NCBI GenBank assembly: GCA_022605955.1
Contig: JAKCOZ010000007.1
Coordinates: forward strand, 15,195,501-15,259,500
Source of the DNA: Rallus limicola
Taxonomy: Eukaryota; Chordata; Aves; Gruiformes; Rallidae
Length of the DNA stretch: 64,000 nt
Direction: 5' to 3'
Part shown: positions 61,501-64,000 of the stretch, piece after piece
Layout of the letters: each line of letters opens with the position of its first letter
How positions within the stretch are numbered: position 1 is the stretch's first letter
Translations under genes and position numbers: made by a program
The notes under the pieces: generated by a model
What the model was told of the DNA's origin: nothing
What the model saw: only the letters and a program-made list of their open reading frames with translations
Databases searched by the model: none

Positions 61501-64000
61501 ATCCCTCCTCCATAAAACAACCTCTCAGCAATGATCTCTGGAAAATGTAATTTGGGTTTGGGAGCTTACACCGTGCAAAAGAAATTTCTAACTAAGATGT
61601 CTTAGAGGGTACTTAAGTACTACAAAAGTCCTTTCTCCACCATGTTCTTAATAGTGGATTATAGCAACATCCTTTTCTGCCCGTTAGAGATTGTCCTACT
61701 GTGATGTGCTTTCTCTTTGTGATGCTTCATGGTGAAGGCATAACCATTAATAAAACACCAACTTCACTATTAAGACTTTAAGTAAAGCCGTATAGCTCCT
61801 AAGAACAGGTGGCAGAAGTATTGATTTGGTACTGCTAATGAGAAAAAGAGTTGTTTCATTCAGCTGCAAAAAATGCTTTCTACATTATGATCTGTATTTT
61901 GCAGAAAGCTTCCTATCCAAATAATGATTTATCCAGATTTCTTTAGCTTCTGGTTATCTGACAGTTGTCTGACTATTGTTTGCGTCGGACTGAACTCCAA
62001 AGAGAGAAAGATACGAATCCCTCATGTGTTTGCTTTTCTCTCTCCAAAAGGAACATTTCAGAGAACATATAGCATCTGCAGACCAGATTCACACTTCTCT
62101 GATCTTTAGTCACTCTTCCTGGTGAATAAAAGGTACTGGCACTTCAACAAAACCATCAAAAGAAGGAGTAACATTGTGCTTTAAAATACCAGTTCTGTAA
62201 TGTGTAACTGATATCAAGAAGTAGTTAAAAAGGAGAAAAGAGTGAGTGAGGATGTGCTGTGCTTGTATTTGGTCTCACCTAGTTATATAATTTTAATTAA
62301 TTTCACCTTGATTTACCTTCAGATGCACAAGAAGCAAAGCAGGTCTAGTCCTTAGCAGCGAAGGAGGAGGCTTGTGAGCAAAGATGCCTCCAAACTTCCC
62401 AGCAGGTTAATGAAAAATGAGTCCAGTCACTCCAGTGATAAGAAGAAAATGAGATCTCTTCACCATACAGGCCCCCTCCTTCCTGCTGGAACGGCTGGAA
62501 CTCCCTGTACCTCCTGCCAGGATTGTCTGGCTGCGCTATAGCACACCCAAAGTGGAGGTAGTGCAGCTGGGTTGTCCCCATCCTCCAGCCCACATCTTGC
62601 TGCTGAGTCTTCTCGGCAGCTGTACTGTGTGAAAAGGGGACAGTGTTATGCAGGTACAGAAGATCAACACCTCTGTTAGCCCTGGTTTTCCTTCCCCCTT
62701 GGAAAATCCTCCACCACATTCCCTCTGTGCAATTTAGCACGACATTAAATAAAGCTGATCTTTTCATACTATAAAATATTAAGAATTGCCTCATGCATCC
62801 TAAAAATGAATCAATGTTTTTTTACTATAATTTAGTGTTTCCTGACTCAAAAAATGCCTCTGACTATATTCATTTACTTGAGGTAGGCTTTAGCAGATAT
62901 ATAAAGCACAGCTATAGAAGACCTTTGTGATTAACTGTGGGCTAGCTATATATTACTTTCCCAACACTGTTCCCTTGCTGTGCAGTAACTTACAAGGTCA
63001 GGCTTAATAATACCGTCTCCAAAATAAGCTCTTGCGTGTGTCAGGAATGCCACAGCAATAACCGTAGCGCTCTTGGTGTGCTGCAGAGCTATATTGACAG
63101 CCCATTTTTAGACATTCCTCAAAGTTAAAATGACTCTGATCTCTACAGCCTGTCAGTTAGACAGTAGTTAGTTCCAGGAAAGATAAAATGGTGTCACTAT
63201 ACCATCTCTTTTCTGTGCTGGTCTTTGTGGATGCACCAGAGATGCAAGCTAAGCATGTAAGTTGGTATCCACATCCAGATATTTCCCTGATGCCACAGAG
63301 TCTTCCAGTTGGGCTTGAACTGCTTTGATGTATTCTAAATCACCTCCAGGCCAGAGAAGTGTCTGAAAGAGCAGTAGTAGAAGTGCTGCTATCCCATGGA
63401 AATCAGTAGCAGACAGAGGTCTCTTCAGGTGCTGTCTCCAACCCCCATCTCCTACTGAAACTCACAGGCTACCTCCATCCTTAGCACAAAATCATCGGTA
63501 CCAAATAGGTTTCCTTAACCTTAAAGCATACAGGGTGAAATTATAATTTCTGTGCAACCATGAAACAACGCCAAGTGTTGGTGAAAGAGCCATGAAATCC
63601 TCTGTACTTCCCGGGACTGAATATCCTGATTACTGACCCTGTGCCAGACTGTTGGATCCACCTGCACACCAGGCTGTTATTGAGTAGGTGGCACCACAGT
63701 AAGATGAAATGACACTTGGAGCATCATGTGTTTATTGTCTCTAAGGCAGCATGCTGAAAAGGAAGGCTGGGGTAATCTTGTGCTGCTTCAGATACCCCAG
63801 TTGATCTCAGTTTCTAAATTTGTTAATCAGCTGAAGGCTTCAGTATGTATTTGGAATAAAAATGCTGTAGTAACTGTAAGAAGCCATGGAAGACTGGACT
63901 GTTCAAAAAGGCAGCCTGGGAGCTGAAAGATGACAATAAAAAACACCTGGTTGCACTGGTACAGCATTCACAGAAGAAATGTCCAGAATTGCTTAAGGAC
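58551..64000. other. Unique AT-rich stretch, no gene assigned
   Basis: No interspersed repeat recognised. A T/G low-complexity tract lies at 61320-61361. A 149-codon minus-strand frame (62345-62794) is the longest outside repeats but has no recognisable domain; the local base composition is more balanced than average. Confidence 0.4.
61320..61361. repeat. (TTG)n-like low-complexity tract
   Basis: TTTTGTTG and TTGGTTTG variants ending in a T10 run. Confidence 0.88.

Noticed and set aside
62345..62794. A 149-codon minus-strand frame
   Set aside because: Length alone is modest for 64 kb; no family, signal or splice context is recognisable and the peptide has no consistent structure.
1..64000. 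A full-length endogenous retrovirus, CRISPR array, operon or other novel multi-gene system
   Set aside because: Only solo or fragmentary LTRs are present, with no gag, pol or env between them. Nothing in the window resembles a prokaryotic locus, and no arrays of spaced direct repeats were seen.

Overview
The window looks like bird nuclear DNA, either intergenic or inside a very large intron. The evidence is the repeat content. There are several CR1 (chicken repeat 1) LINE fragments, some carrying the terminal ATTCTATG-type octamers. There are also TG...CA-bounded retroviral LTRs of kinds common in birds. I see no Alu, L1 or other mammalian-type SINE. CR1 also occurs in turtles and crocodilians, so the bird call rests on CR1, the LTRs and the low repeat load together; recognisable elements cover about a tenth of the window. 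I cannot name the species or chromosome.

Layout: a reverse-strand CR1 3' end lies at 519-1000 and a 1.14 kb solo LTR at 2421-3563. From about 3.6 to 18.2 kb the DNA is AT-rich and mostly unique, with a few simple repeats, one possible exon (14530-14880) and one possible conserved non-coding block (about 12.33-12.64 kb). At 18198-19821 an old LTR was split by a second LTR (18664-19752) of the same family as the 2421 copy. A plus-strand CR1 3' end follows at 20884-21308, then a well-preserved CpG-rich solo LTR at 23656-24239 with a perfect 5-bp target duplication. From 24.2 to 42.7 kb there is mostly unique DNA with microsatellites. A chimera of an LTR tail and a CR1 scrap sits at 42736-42933. 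Three further CR1 copies follow: an old 3' tail at 45455-45600, a reverse-transcriptase fragment at 47215-48155, and a reverse-strand copy at 57433-58550 that lost two internal segments. The rest, to 64.0 kb, is unique AT-rich DNA.

I found no convincing complete protein-coding gene, rRNA, tRNA or CRISPR array. The open frames are short, overlap on both strands, or lie in repeats. No set of genes works together here. What the window does record is a layered history of retrotransposon insertion, nesting and deletion. I did not find an undescribed biological system; the most informative structure is the nested LTR pair at 18.2-19.8 kb.
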